Shown here one piece after another: positions 6,003-13,620 of a DNA stretch of 35,747 bases. Source of the stretch: a virus. The stretch is taken from the IMG/VR virus record IMGVR_UViG_3300032334_000391, positions 1 to 35,747 of that record. One strand, 5' to 3'. How positions within the stretch are numbered: the stretch's first letter is position 1; each line of letters opens with the position of its first letter. The position numbers were made by a program, and so were the translations under genes. The notes below the pieces were generated by a model. It ran no database searches, was not told where the DNA came from, and worked only from the letters and a program-made list of their open reading frames with translations.

Positions 6003-6765
6003 GAAAGAACCTATGACAGAAGAAAAGAAGACACACATTTTTGTAGCCACCCCTATGTATGGTGGCATGTGCTGCGGCTACTTCACCAATAGCCTTATCG
6101 CTATGACCAACGTGATGAAACAGGTGGGATGGGACATGTCCTTCTCCAGCATGTTCAATGAGTCACTGATACAGCGGGGCAGGAATGCGCTGGTTCACCA
6201 GTTCCTAAAAACACCCTGCACTCACCTGATGTTCATAGACGCAGATATCAAGTTCGACCCAGCACAGATTCCCCCGATGGTGGACGCTGACGTAGACATC
6301 ATCTGCGGCATCTACCCTAAGAAGGAAATCAACTGGCACGGGGTTGAGAAGGCCGTGAAAGAGGGCGTGGAGGTTAACAAGCTGGCTACCCGCACTGGCA
6401 GCCTGGTTGTGAACCTTGTGGACTACACAGGCTCTGTGACCGTGCCGGAGAACAAGCCTGTGGAAATCTGGAATGGTGGCACAGGGTTCATGCTTATCAA
6501 GCGGGAAGTGCTGGAGGGTCTGGCAGACAAGGTGTCCAGCTACGTCAACGATGTCACGGTCATCAACGGCACTATGGGTGCAGACCGTATCGTGGAATAC
6601 TTTGCTTGCAGTATCGAGCCGGAGACAGAGCGCCTGCTGTCAGAGGACTACCACTTCTGCTACGTGGCTAGGAAGAACGGCTACAAGGTCTGGGCAGCAC
6701 CGTGGGTGCGCCTGGGGCATCTTGGCAGCTATCTGTTTGAAGGTGGCCTGCTGCCTGCGCCTTAA
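5995..6765 (+). CDS. GT-A glycosyltransferase
   Basis: About 250 aa of GT-A fold. HIFVATPMYGG starts the first strand, RNALVHQFLKTPCTHLMFIDADIKFDP contains the DxD motif (DAD) that binds metal and nucleotide sugar, and IWNGGTGFMLIKREV is the acceptor-side segment. The TTG at 5995 has AAGGAG seven bases upstream; the ATG at 6013 has no clear ribosome binding site, so TTG is preferred. It is likely to transfer a sugar to phage DNA, virion protein or a host surface glycan; the acceptor is unknown. It is the last gene of the plus block and its stop shares TTAA with the opposing gene. Confidence 0.8.
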   Translation: MTKKEPMTEEKKTHIFVATPMYGGMCCGYFTNSLIAMTNVMKQVGWDMSFSSMFNESLIQRGRNALVHQFLKTPCTHLMFIDADIKFDPAQIPPMVDADVDIICGIYPKKEINWHGVEKAVKEGVEVNKLATRTGSLVVNLVDYTGSVTVPENKPVEIWNGGTGFMLIKREVLEGLADKVSSYVNDVTVINGTMGADRIVEYFACSIEPETERLLSEDYHFCYVARKNGYKVWAAPWVRLGHLGSYLFEGGLLPAP

Positions 6766-6905
6766 CGCTTGGCGGTCTTGGCAGAACGCTTGAAAGCCTT
6801 GGCGGTAGGGTAACCCCTCTGCCCTGGCTTCTTAGCTGGCAGACCAGCCTTCCTGCGTTTGTTGATGTTGTAGTACAGACCGCGCTTTGCTTTCGGTGTT
6901 TTCAT
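6762..6905 (-). CDS. Very basic 47-aa protein
   Basis: 47 aa with about one third Lys and Arg (KTPKAKRGLYYNINKRRKAG, then GYPTAKAFKRSAKTAKR). The pattern is familiar from small proteins at the ends of late operons in aquatic phages, but its role is not established; nucleic-acid binding or packaging is plausible from charge. The start ATG overlaps the stop of the gene before it. Its stop codon lies on TTAA at 6762-6765, shared with the stop of the converging glycosyltransferase gene. Confidence 0.75.
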   Translation of the reverse strand: MKTPKAKRGLYYNINKRRKAGLPAKKPGQRGYPTAKAFKRSAKTAKR

Positions 6906-7129
6906 CTGCATCCCCAGCGTTTACGTGCGGCCTTGCCGCGCTCACCCGTCCAGCTTTTGCTGCGGGCACAGAAAGACTTGTGGCGTGGCCCAGACTTCTG
7001 AGGGGCTTTGAGGTTGCTGCCAGTGGCGCGGTTGTACTTCTTCCGGCCCTTTTCTGTCAGGCCGCCGCCCTTCTTAACAGATAGCTTCTCTCCTCTGCCG
7101 ACAGAGAGCTTTACATTCTTCTTAGGCAA
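6902..7129 (-). CDS. DUF6321-like basic small protein
   Basis: 75 aa, TTG start at 7129 with AGGAG six bases upstream inside the end of the endolysin gene. KLSVGRGEKLSVKKGGGLTEKGRKKYNRATGSNLKAPQ and the following SFCARSKSW are characteristic of the small basic family I know as DUF6321, found in aquatic phages. No biochemical role is known. It is placed after endolysin with the 47-aa basic protein, as a pair at the end of the late operon. Confidence 0.75.
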   Translation of the reverse strand: MPKKNVKLSVGRGEKLSVKKGGGLTEKGRKKYNRATGSNLKAPQKSGPRHKSFCARSKSWTGERGKAARKRWGCR

Positions 7130-7538
7130 TTTTGGCTCCTTGCTGTAGTTGGGCCAGGGTTAGGCCACCAGTGTATTGGAAGTGCGGGAACTCTTTGAAC
7201 GTCACCCAATCACCAGCCCACTCCAGGCCGCAGGACTTGCCAATCTCACCAACTTTCTTCCACATGGCCTGGTCATCCCAGATAGCCTTACCGTTGACCA
7301 GCGGCACGACATCTAGGGCGCAGCGCCAGTTATGCCAAGACTGCCCAGCTTTAGCTCTGGTGACAATGTTGCCAGGTGCGGTGCGTCCTTGGGCGTAGAG
7401 AGCGTTTTGGCTTTCGTTGTCGCGGTAGGTAGAGGTCACCAGCAAGTCGATGCCTTTGGCCTTGGCGGCTGCGATAAAGGCTTCTGCCCGCTGCTTGGCT
7501 GGTGGTGCTAGGTCATCCAGGCTGCGAGAGTTAATCAC
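7122..7538 (-). CDS. M15-family endolysin (peptidase)
   Basis: 138 aa from a GTG at 7538 that overlaps the holin stop (GTGA); the frame is open further upstream but that part is antisense-like to the holin gene. M15 D-Ala-D-Ala carboxypeptidase/L-Ala-D-Glu peptidase motifs: STYRDNESQNALYAQG, then SWHNWRCALDVV (zinc ligands His69 and Asp76) and EFPHFQY (His119). It cuts the peptide stems of peptidoglycan at lysis. There is no signal peptide, so it should need the preceding holin for release. Confidence 0.88.
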   Translation of the reverse strand: MINSRSLDDLAPPAKQRAEAFIAAAKAKGIDLLVTSTYRDNESQNALYAQGRTAPGNIVTRAKAGQSWHNWRCALDVVPLVNGKAIWDDQAMWKKVGEIGKSCGLEWAGDWVTFKEFPHFQYTGGLTLAQLQQGAKIA

Positions 7539-7942
7539 TTTGCGGCTACGCCCTGTATCTTCTCCGCAGTGCGTAAGCCACCCAAGCCCAACATACCCAG
7601 CAACAGGGGCATCATTGTTCCAGTATCCATAGGCGGGAATTTGACGGGGTGACCGTAAAGCGCAGAACCCCACTCAGCGAGAGGGCCAAAGACAAACTGG
7701 ACACCAAACCCTAGGCCGCAAACCCAGCCGATGAAAGGCCGCCAGCCACTGACAAACACGTTGGGGTTCGCAGCCTCTGCCTTGTTGACCTCCATCTGTC
7801 CGGCAATCTGGGCAAGCTCACCTGACTGCTGTAGCTTGAAGAGTTCTAGCTTGGCGGCAGCGGCTTGCACGGGGTCAGGCCACAGCCTGTCCATGACTTT
7901 GCCACCAATGTCAAGCAGTGCGGATACAGGATCGAGCGCCAT
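7535..7942 (-). CDS. Holin (GTA 3TM type)
   Basis: 135 aa. The N-terminal half is amphipathic and helical (AAAAKLELFKLQQSGELAQIAGQMEVNKAEAANP). GWRPFIGWVCGLGFGVQFVF (about 66-86) and TGTMMPLLLGMLGLGGLRTAEK (about 107-128) are membrane segments. The GWRPxxGWxC signature is that of the 3TM holin family first described in gene transfer agents (PF11351). It is directly coupled to the endolysin. ATG at 7942 with GGGAGG upstream. Confidence 0.82.
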   Translation of the reverse strand: MALDPVSALLDIGGKVMDRLWPDPVQAAAAKLELFKLQQSGELAQIAGQMEVNKAEAANPNVFVSGWRPFIGWVCGLGFGVQFVFGPLAEWGSALYGHPVKFPPMDTGTMMPLLLGMLGLGGLRTAEKIQGVAAK

Positions 7943-7944
7943 TC

Positions 7945-8160
7945 TTAACCTCCCAACAGTTTTTTGATAAGTTCCGCCGCAAATCCAGGGCCAAGCAACA
8001 GCACGCCAATGATGGCGTACAAGATAAGCTCAATTTTCTGCATACGCTTTTGACCGAAATCAAGCGATTTTTTTATTCCTGCATATCGTTCTGCACAAAT
8101 AGCCTCATGCACGCTGATGCGCTTGTCATTTTCTGTTGCTAACTCATGTGCAGTTTCCAC
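7945..8160 (-). CDS. XhlA-like membrane protein, lysis-associated
   Basis: 71 aa from a GTG at 8160 with GGAG upstream. An N-terminal charged helix (ENDKRISVHEAICAERYAGIKKSLDFGQKRM) is followed by one membrane span (about 44-62, ELILYAIIGVLLLGPGFAA) and a short basic tail (ELIKKLLGG). This is the arrangement of XhlA-type proteins that work with holin and endolysin. Position two bases before the holin gene supports a lysis role, possibly timing or holin partner. Confidence 0.6.
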   Translation of the reverse strand: METAHELATENDKRISVHEAICAERYAGIKKSLDFGQKRMQKIELILYAIIGVLLLGPGFAAELIKKLLGG

Positions 8161-8177
8161 TCGAAGTCTCCGTAATT

Positions 8178-8528
8178 TTACAAGCCCTCACCAGGGGTGA
8201 AGTAAGCCTCAGAAGCAGCTTCCCCGATAAACGCAATGTAAATGGGAGTGGAGCTAATTTGATACGGTACGGTGTACACCTTGGTGCTGGCAGGAACAGA
8301 CACCAGAGCGTACTGCGGAGAACCGTTGGCAGGCAAAGTACAAGTCACGCTGGCGTTGGCGCTGATAACAAAGTACGTAGGCTGACCAGTAGCTCCGCTA
8401 GGCTGGTGGTTAGCCACTAAAATTTGATTGCAGGGGCTGTCAGCCGTGATGCTGATTGTCTGTGAGGCGGTGGTGACGTTAGCTTTGTACGTCTTGCCCT
8501 GCGCCTGGAAAGGGATGTTTGCAGCCAT
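8178..8528 (-). CDS. Small beta-rich virion-type protein
   Basis: 116 aa, start overlapping the previous stop (TAATG). Almost entirely beta-strand and Ser/Thr/Ala-rich (KANVTTASQTISITADSPCNQILVANHQ), ending AYFTPGEGL. The end matches VYITPGDGM of the 109-aa protein at 16684-17013, and the overall layout is alike, suggesting distant paralogues. Possibly a head or tail decoration protein. No family recognised. Confidence 0.6.
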   Translation of the reverse strand: MAANIPFQAQGKTYKANVTTASQTISITADSPCNQILVANHQPSGATGQPTYFVISANASVTCTLPANGSPQYALVSVPASTKVYTVPYQISSTPIYIAFIGEAASEAYFTPGEGL

Positions 8529-8743
8529 TAGTACACCTTGCAGCCACCGCCGGAGGTAGGAGATTGTTTGGTGTTGTAGCTGCCTTCTGAGAAGTCAAAG
8601 GTCGAGCGGTAGCCGCCTTTCGGCAACTGTCCTGGCTCCCAGCGTTGCATGTCCTTGCTGCCGTCACGGGGCAACTGAGGACGGGTGGACTTGGCTACTT
8701 GTTGGTTAACGTCATGTGGACGTTGGTGGTCTCGGGTCTGCAT
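8528..8743 (-). CDS. Small hypothetical hydrophilic protein
   Basis: 71 aa with AAGGAG ribosome binding site at 8750. Rich in Gln, Arg, Pro and Gly (TRPQLPRDGSKDMQRWEPGQLPKGGYRSTFDFSEGSYN) and probably extended or disordered. No family recognised. It overlaps the end of the preceding membrane-protein gene by 32 bases. Confidence 0.6.
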   Translation of the reverse strand: MQTRDHQRPHDVNQQVAKSTRPQLPRDGSKDMQRWEPGQLPKGGYRSTFDFSEGSYNTKQSPTSGGGCKVY

Positions 8744-8933
8744 TACTTTTCTCCTTTGCGGTTACGAGAAGATACGCGAATATCACATAAATTCCCAGTG
8801 TTGTCACTCTTTCCCAGCCCATGCCCCACATCGTCCAGCACCCAAGGCCAAACGATGTGAGTAAAGCCGCGATAGTTATCAAGCGGTCTGAGATGACCGC
8901 CAAAGCTAGGCGAATGATAGATGTTGCATCCAT
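8712..8933 (-). CDS. Two-span membrane protein
   Basis: 73 aa, ATG at 8933 with GAGGGTAACT upstream, the same leader seen before two other late genes. Hydrophobic segments at about 19-38 (LITIAALLTSFGLGCWTMWG) and 44-59 (TLGIYVIFAYLLVTA), then a charged end. Small two-span proteins close to endolysin genes are often alternative holins or antiholins, so this is a second holin candidate. A competing reading frame in the same place has no such structure. Confidence 0.6.
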   Translation of the reverse strand: MDATSIIRLALAVISDRLITIAALLTSFGLGCWTMWGMGWERVTTLGIYVIFAYLLVTAKEKSNADPRPPTST

Positions 8934-8968
8934 GATAGTTACCCTCTAGTTGTGAGGTAATCATCTTA

Positions 8969-9175
8969 TCATTTATCGTCATCATCGTCTAACCCAAACC
9001 CGCTGCCCCACTCGGAGTCAGCGTCCTTCATTTTGAGTTGCTCTAGCTTTAGAGCGCGGTCTATCACCCGCATCTTGTCTGTGATGGTCGCCGTGGTGTC
9101 AGCCATGATTTCTTTCATCATCTTGTTGATGGCGTTCTCCAACTCGGGGTTGATGCCTTTTGCTTTCTTGCTCAT
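8969..9175 (-). CDS. Small acidic-tailed helical protein
   Basis: 68 aa, starting directly after the previous stop. Mostly helical (NPELENAINKMMKEIMADTTATITDKMRVIDRALKLEQLKM), ending in an acidic GLDDDDDK tail. No family recognised. Size, helices and the acidic end recall phage assembly chaperones, but there is no specific match. Confidence 0.6.
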   Translation of the reverse strand: MSKKAKGINPELENAINKMMKEIMADTTATITDKMRVIDRALKLEQLKMKDADSEWGSGFGLDDDDDK

Positions 9176-10567
9176 TTAGTTTCCCAGCCTTCCACCGTAA
9201 GTGTCTTCTGCCTTGTCTTTTCCTAGCTTTACCTGAGGAGTTATCGGCGCGGTTGTTTGTACGTAAGGAGCAACTTTTTGAGCGTACTTGCCTGGAAAAC
9301 CCGTAAATTGCTTTGGCACGCTTGGTTGAATAGCAGACTGAAACAGCTTGGCAAGAGGGGATTCTGTAATGCTTCTATACGCAGCAACTGGTACGCTTGG
9401 TTTTCCCATTTGCTTTGTGCCTCGAAACATTGGCCCCCACTCAGCCAACTTGTCATACAAAGGATGTGTAGTTTCGTTTCCTCTTTTGATAATTGTTTGG
9501 TGCAATTCATCTAACGGAATTTGACCAGCGGCTGTTCTTCCAGGCACTTTGCTGTACACATCACGTATGGTGGCAAAAGACGTATACGCTTTTCTCCAAT
9601 TTCGGTATTGGTCTACAAGTTTGGAAGATATTTTGTCAAGATTTCTTTCTGCAAGGTCGTGCAAGGCTTCTGCGGTCTTGTGCAATATTTTGGCTTGTGG
9701 GCCTTCTGCTGTAGCCAGGTATTGGTTTACTTCTTCAATAGCACCGCGCAATCCTATAGCATCAAACGTGGGGTCAACCAACTTGCCGCCAACCCTTTGG
9801 CCTTGGATGTTCTTGTCAAGAATTGCTTTTACAACATTGCCTTTGTCTCCAAAAGCCGTGTTTGCATCTTTTACCAAATCACCAACTTCATTTAAGAATT
9901 GCTGGTCGGATGTAAATTTTTTGCCGCCAAACAACTGCTGAACTTCGTTGCCAAGAGCATTTCCTGTGTTTTCTATCCACGTGCCATCAACAGATGGAGT
10001 TTTGAAACCCGTTCGTTCAGTAGCAAGCTCTGTTGCTTTGGTAAGATTTTGAGAAGCCTCTACACTAGTTTCGCCAGCACCGTATTTCATGCCTTCTGCG
10101 GTTTTTGCACCTGGCCCTAGCTTGAAAGTATTTTTGGCTTGCTTGTACATGTCGTTAAGTTTTGGCTCTATGTAACCAATTGTTCTTCCGGCAGTGCCTG
10201 CGGCAACTTGTCCAGCACCGCCACCTAACACTTCCGCAACTGGCTGGTACGATTCAGGAACGCCAAATTCTTCAGCGGCTTGACCAAGAGCAACGGAGCC
10301 AACATAACCTAAAGCAGCAGGAACTCCTCCAAAGGGCGCTGCCGCCAACGCATACGGAGCATTTCTAGCTGCCCTTCGAGTCAATCTTTCGGTAAAGGTG
10401 CTAGGCTTGGGCAAGTCAAGGCCTTCTGCAAGAGCCTCACCAGTAAAAGGCACAGACTCAGCAAGACCCCTTCCGGCGGCTTGCAATCCACCTCTCAAAC
10501 CGCCAGCACTTTTACGCCCGCCAGTGCCTTCGCTTGAACCTAATCTGCCGCCATATTCATCAGCCAT
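9176..10567 (-). CDS. Internal/ejection-type virion protein, YGGRLG ends
   Basis: 463 aa. The first 150 residues are Gly/Ala-rich with amphipathic and near-membrane stretches (ALAAAPFGGVPAALGYVGSVALGQAAEEF), then about 250 residues of long helices. This composition and the position among large late genes between fibres and lysis genes suggest one of the podovirus internal proteins that is injected with DNA. The motif YGGRLG occurs at residues 5-10 and again at 457-462, with all six codons different between copies. No enzyme domain is seen. Codon use is more AT-rich than the fibre genes. Confidence 0.55.
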   Translation of the reverse strand: MADEYGGRLGSSEGTGGRKSAGGLRGGLQAAGRGLAESVPFTGEALAEGLDLPKPSTFTERLTRRAARNAPYALAAAPFGGVPAALGYVGSVALGQAAEEFGVPESYQPVAEVLGGGAGQVAAGTAGRTIGYIEPKLNDMYKQAKNTFKLGPGAKTAEGMKYGAGETSVEASQNLTKATELATERTGFKTPSVDGTWIENTGNALGNEVQQLFGGKKFTSDQQFLNEVGDLVKDANTAFGDKGNVVKAILDKNIQGQRVGGKLVDPTFDAIGLRGAIEEVNQYLATAEGPQAKILHKTAEALHDLAERNLDKISSKLVDQYRNWRKAYTSFATIRDVYSKVPGRTAAGQIPLDELHQTIIKRGNETTHPLYDKLAEWGPMFRGTKQMGKPSVPVAAYRSITESPLAKLFQSAIQPSVPKQFTGFPGKYAQKVAPYVQTTAPITPQVKLGKDKAEDTYGGRLGN

Positions 10568-10580
10568 AACTTTGCCCCTG

Positions 10581-12563
10581 TTATTTCAGAATCTGTTTTA
10601 TCTCTCCAGTGGTGGTTCTTATGTAGTCACCAACTTTGAGCTTTCCTGGCCCTTGATAATTTGGAGCCATTCTTTTGTCTAGTTCTTTTGCCGTAACAAT
10701 CGGGAAGTTTTCAGACATCCACTGCTCTCCGCCTTTTGTGGTCAAGTCAAACCTGCCCGCATCTTTGCGGTTCTCAACTTGCATCCCAAAATTAGCAAGG
10801 TTGCGGTTGGACTGATGAGCACGGTCAGCTAGAATTCCCATTAAAGTTTCTGGTCTGGATGCTTGGTCATAAAGACCTTGGAATGCTTTATCAAGGTAAA
10901 CGCTGCCACGTTGACCGCTAGACTGAACGTCTGCCAAAGCCAACGAAAACAACTTCTTGTTAAGCAATTTTGCAGAACTTGCTTCATCCGCTGTAAGTGC
11001 GCCCCTTTTAACAGCATCGTCAACTTGGCTGTCAATGATGCGGGCTTTTTCTCCAGCCGTGGTTTCTGATTCGCCAACAACGCTCTTGATAGCATCGTAG
11101 TTAATGATGTTCTTAAATTTAGCAGCAGCGCCAACAGCTTGTGGCTTTTGCTTGATGAACTTGGCAATGTCTTCAACTTCCTCAAGCGCCCTAGTTCCGT
11201 TAACAATTCGGCCCACGCTTTCTTTGCTCAAGTTGGTGAGGTTTTGAGGGTCAACATTAGAATAGTTTTGCGTAGCAATGTTGTAGACCTCGCGGTCAAG
11301 TTTGCCGATGCCACCGCCTTTAGCAGCAATTTCTTTTGCCCTGAGTGCTTCCTGCGCTCTGTCATGGCGCACAGTTTCTCTGTACCTATCATCTTCAAGT
11401 TTCAAGCGTTTTTCTTGATACTCTTTGTCCTTGAGTCTGTACTCAGCCGTGTCGCGGTCTCTTAACTTGTCCCGTTCTATGCGGGCAAGCTCAATGTCGG
11501 CAGCGGCTTTTCTGTTGATTTCTGCCAGGTTTTCTCCGTGCGTCCAGTTAGCTTTTGCTTTTTCTATTTCAAAAGCCCTTCTTGATATTTCTTCTTCCAA
11601 TCGGAAGTCATTGTTTGCTTTGGCACGCTTTGCTTCTTCTGTCAATTTTTGTGAAGCAAGGTCGTACTGGGCCAACACTTTGTCACGCTGTTGCTCTCTA
11701 GCTTCGTTGGCTTTTTGTGTGTCAAGCCGCAAAGTAAAGTCTTGGTCAGCAGCACGCTGGTTTTCTTTGGCAACCATTTCAGCGGCTTTGCCGCTGGCCT
11801 TCACCATTTCTTTCAAGGTCTCAACAGTCTTGCCGTAGCCGTTCTTTTGGTAGTAGTCAGAAAGAAACGTAGCACCATCCTCCAAGAACTTGCCTTGGAT
11901 GGCCTGGTCACGCGCTGTCTTGTCCATGTTGGTCAACAGTTCGTTGTCTTGCATGAACGCCAGCAGTTGCTTAATCCGTGAATCCAGTTGTTTCTGGTTT
12001 GTCTCAAAGATGCTCTTCTCTTTCTTGTAGAGGTCATCCCTACCTTTTTGGTGACCTTCCAACATGCCGTTCATGGCAGACATGGCGGCTTGGGAATACT
12101 CTTTGCCTCCAGCACCAATAGCAAAACCAACCACATTCAGGAGGCCAAACAGCGTCATCAGGTCTTGAGCATTTTCCTCATGCGGGATGAACGGTTTGGC
12201 TTTGGCTTCTAAGGCCTGCTTGTACTCTGCCCGTGATGGGTCATCCAAGATTTCTCGTCTTTGTTGGGCAGCAGATTCACCCAAAGCCCTTTGCTTTGCG
12301 GCTTCACGCTGGGCAGTATCAATCTTTTCCAAGCCTGCAAACTTCAGCTTTTCTTCTTCCGCTTTCCCAAGAGCTTCAATATCTGGCTGCACCGCCGCCA
12401 TGTAATCTTTACCCACAGGAAGAGGTTTCTCTGCCCTTGCAGCAGAAAAATCAACAGGAGCAGCCACTGGCTCTGGAGCTTTCAAAGACACGGCCTCTGC
12501 CGCAGGATTTTTAGCAAACCCTGTTCCTAGAGCCTTACTCAGCAATTCGTCATTTGTTGCCAT
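10581..12563 (-). CDS. Large coiled-coil internal virion protein
   Basis: 660 aa. Residues about 60-130 and 160-410 are long charged helices with heptad character (EKRLKLEDDRYRETVRHDRAQ, KANEAREQQRDKVLAQYDLA), interrupted by a short hydrophobic Gly-rich segment near 140-155 (LMTLFGLLNVVGFAIGAGG) that could insert in a membrane. The C-terminal 200 residues are globular. This fits a DNA-ejection/inner-core protein of a short-tailed phage. No sequence match to a named family. Confidence 0.55.
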   Translation of the reverse strand: MATNDELLSKALGTGFAKNPAAEAVSLKAPEPVAAPVDFSAARAEKPLPVGKDYMAAVQPDIEALGKAEEEKLKFAGLEKIDTAQREAAKQRALGESAAQQRREILDDPSRAEYKQALEAKAKPFIPHEENAQDLMTLFGLLNVVGFAIGAGGKEYSQAAMSAMNGMLEGHQKGRDDLYKKEKSIFETNQKQLDSRIKQLLAFMQDNELLTNMDKTARDQAIQGKFLEDGATFLSDYYQKNGYGKTVETLKEMVKASGKAAEMVAKENQRAADQDFTLRLDTQKANEAREQQRDKVLAQYDLASQKLTEEAKRAKANNDFRLEEEISRRAFEIEKAKANWTHGENLAEINRKAAADIELARIERDKLRDRDTAEYRLKDKEYQEKRLKLEDDRYRETVRHDRAQEALRAKEIAAKGGGIGKLDREVYNIATQNYSNVDPQNLTNLSKESVGRIVNGTRALEEVEDIAKFIKQKPQAVGAAAKFKNIINYDAIKSVVGESETTAGEKARIIDSQVDDAVKRGALTADEASSAKLLNKKLFSLALADVQSSGQRGSVYLDKAFQGLYDQASRPETLMGILADRAHQSNRNLANFGMQVENRKDAGRFDLTTKGGEQWMSENFPIVTAKELDKRMAPNYQGPGKLKVGDYIRTTTGEIKQILK

Positions 12564-12574
12564 GCTGTTGCTCC

Positions 12575-13618
12575 TTATTCTTTGGCTGGAGCCGTTGGAG
12601 TACCAGCCAACAAACGGGCAATGTTGTTGGCATAACCCGCAGCCAAGCTATTGACGTACTGGTCAGCCTGCATACCCGCTTTGATAGCGCCAGTGGCAAT
12701 GCTGTCGCCTATGCCAGAGACTTTCAGGCCGTAGTCATACTGGTTCTGCAACAGTTGCTGACGCATGTTCTCTACCGCCATTTGAGCCTGCTGTGCACCT
12801 ACGCCTCCGCGCTTCTCTGCGCCCTGTGCGGCCTGTGCTTGTGCGGCTTGTAGCTGTTGTTGGGCAACAGGCGAAAGCTCTCCGCGCTGTGCTTGTGCAA
12901 TAAGTTGCTTGCCTTGCTCTTGGTAAGGTTTGGCAACATTTGCGAGGTCTTCTCTGTACTTCTTAGCCTGCTCTGCTCCTTGGCTAATTTGGTATGCACC
13001 AAGGATAGACTGCAAACCACCAATGCCTAGCTTTGCTTTTGTTGGCTCACTGAGAGTTTTCCACCAGTTCTTGATGTCATCACCAACGCCTGCTTCTTCT
13101 TTGGCTCCAGGAGTTATGCCTGGAGGTGGTGCAGGCCTGTCAGACAGGCGTTGAACCTCTGCTGCCGTTTGGTCGGTAGTTATGCCAACACCTGGTGCTG
13201 CTCTAACGGGAGTTCCAGCACTAGGTCCTTGAAAGTCAAAAATGGGCTGGGCGGGCTGGACATAAGGCCCCTGAAAATCCATTTCTGTGCCCTGCGGCGC
13301 TGTGCGGGCAGGCTGTACATCTGGAAAATAAGTGTATTGATATGGATATTGAGTGGCAGGAACTTCTACAGCAGGCGCAGGCTCACTTGTGCCAGGTGTT
13401 TCAAAATCGTATATTGGGTTGGAGTCCAAAGGCTCAAAAGAAGGCACACCAGTGTCCTCATGTGGCTTACCAGAGCCTCCACGGGCTTTCAGCAAGTCAG
13501 CTTCCTCTTGGTTGATGTAGGCAAGCATGTGCCCTGGCGGGGCTTTCTTTTGCAACAGCCGCGCTATTTTGCGGACATCGCCACCCACACCTGTCATTTG
13601 CCGAATTGCTGATGCCAT
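12575..13618 (-). CDS. Pro/Gln-rich internal virion-type protein
   Basis: 347 aa from the ATG at 13618; a longer frame starting at 13666 would run into the previous gene without a ribosome binding site. The N-terminal 160 residues are Pro-rich and disordered with repeated DFQGP and QPA motifs. The C-terminal half is Ala/Gln-rich helix (SPVAQQQLQAAQAQAAQGAE, QAQMAVENMRQQLLQNQYD) with GIGDSIATGAIKAGMQ near the end. The latter pattern resembles internal virion proteins with membrane-active helices. Role in DNA ejection is inferred. Confidence 0.55.
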   Translation of the reverse strand: MASAIRQMTGVGGDVRKIARLLQKKAPPGHMLAYINQEEADLLKARGGSGKPHEDTGVPSFEPLDSNPIYDFETPGTSEPAPAVEVPATQYPYQYTYFPDVQPARTAPQGTEMDFQGPYVQPAQPIFDFQGPSAGTPVRAAPGVGITTDQTAAEVQRLSDRPAPPPGITPGAKEEAGVGDDIKNWWKTLSEPTKAKLGIGGLQSILGAYQISQGAEQAKKYREDLANVAKPYQEQGKQLIAQAQRGELSPVAQQQLQAAQAQAAQGAEKRGGVGAQQAQMAVENMRQQLLQNQYDYGLKVSGIGDSIATGAIKAGMQADQYVNSLAAGYANNIARLLAGTPTAPAKE

Positions 13619-13620
13619 GC

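Noticed and set aside
8743-8985. 80-aa minus-strand frame overlapping the two-span membrane gene
   Set aside because: The competing frame has two clear membrane spans and a better ribosome binding site.
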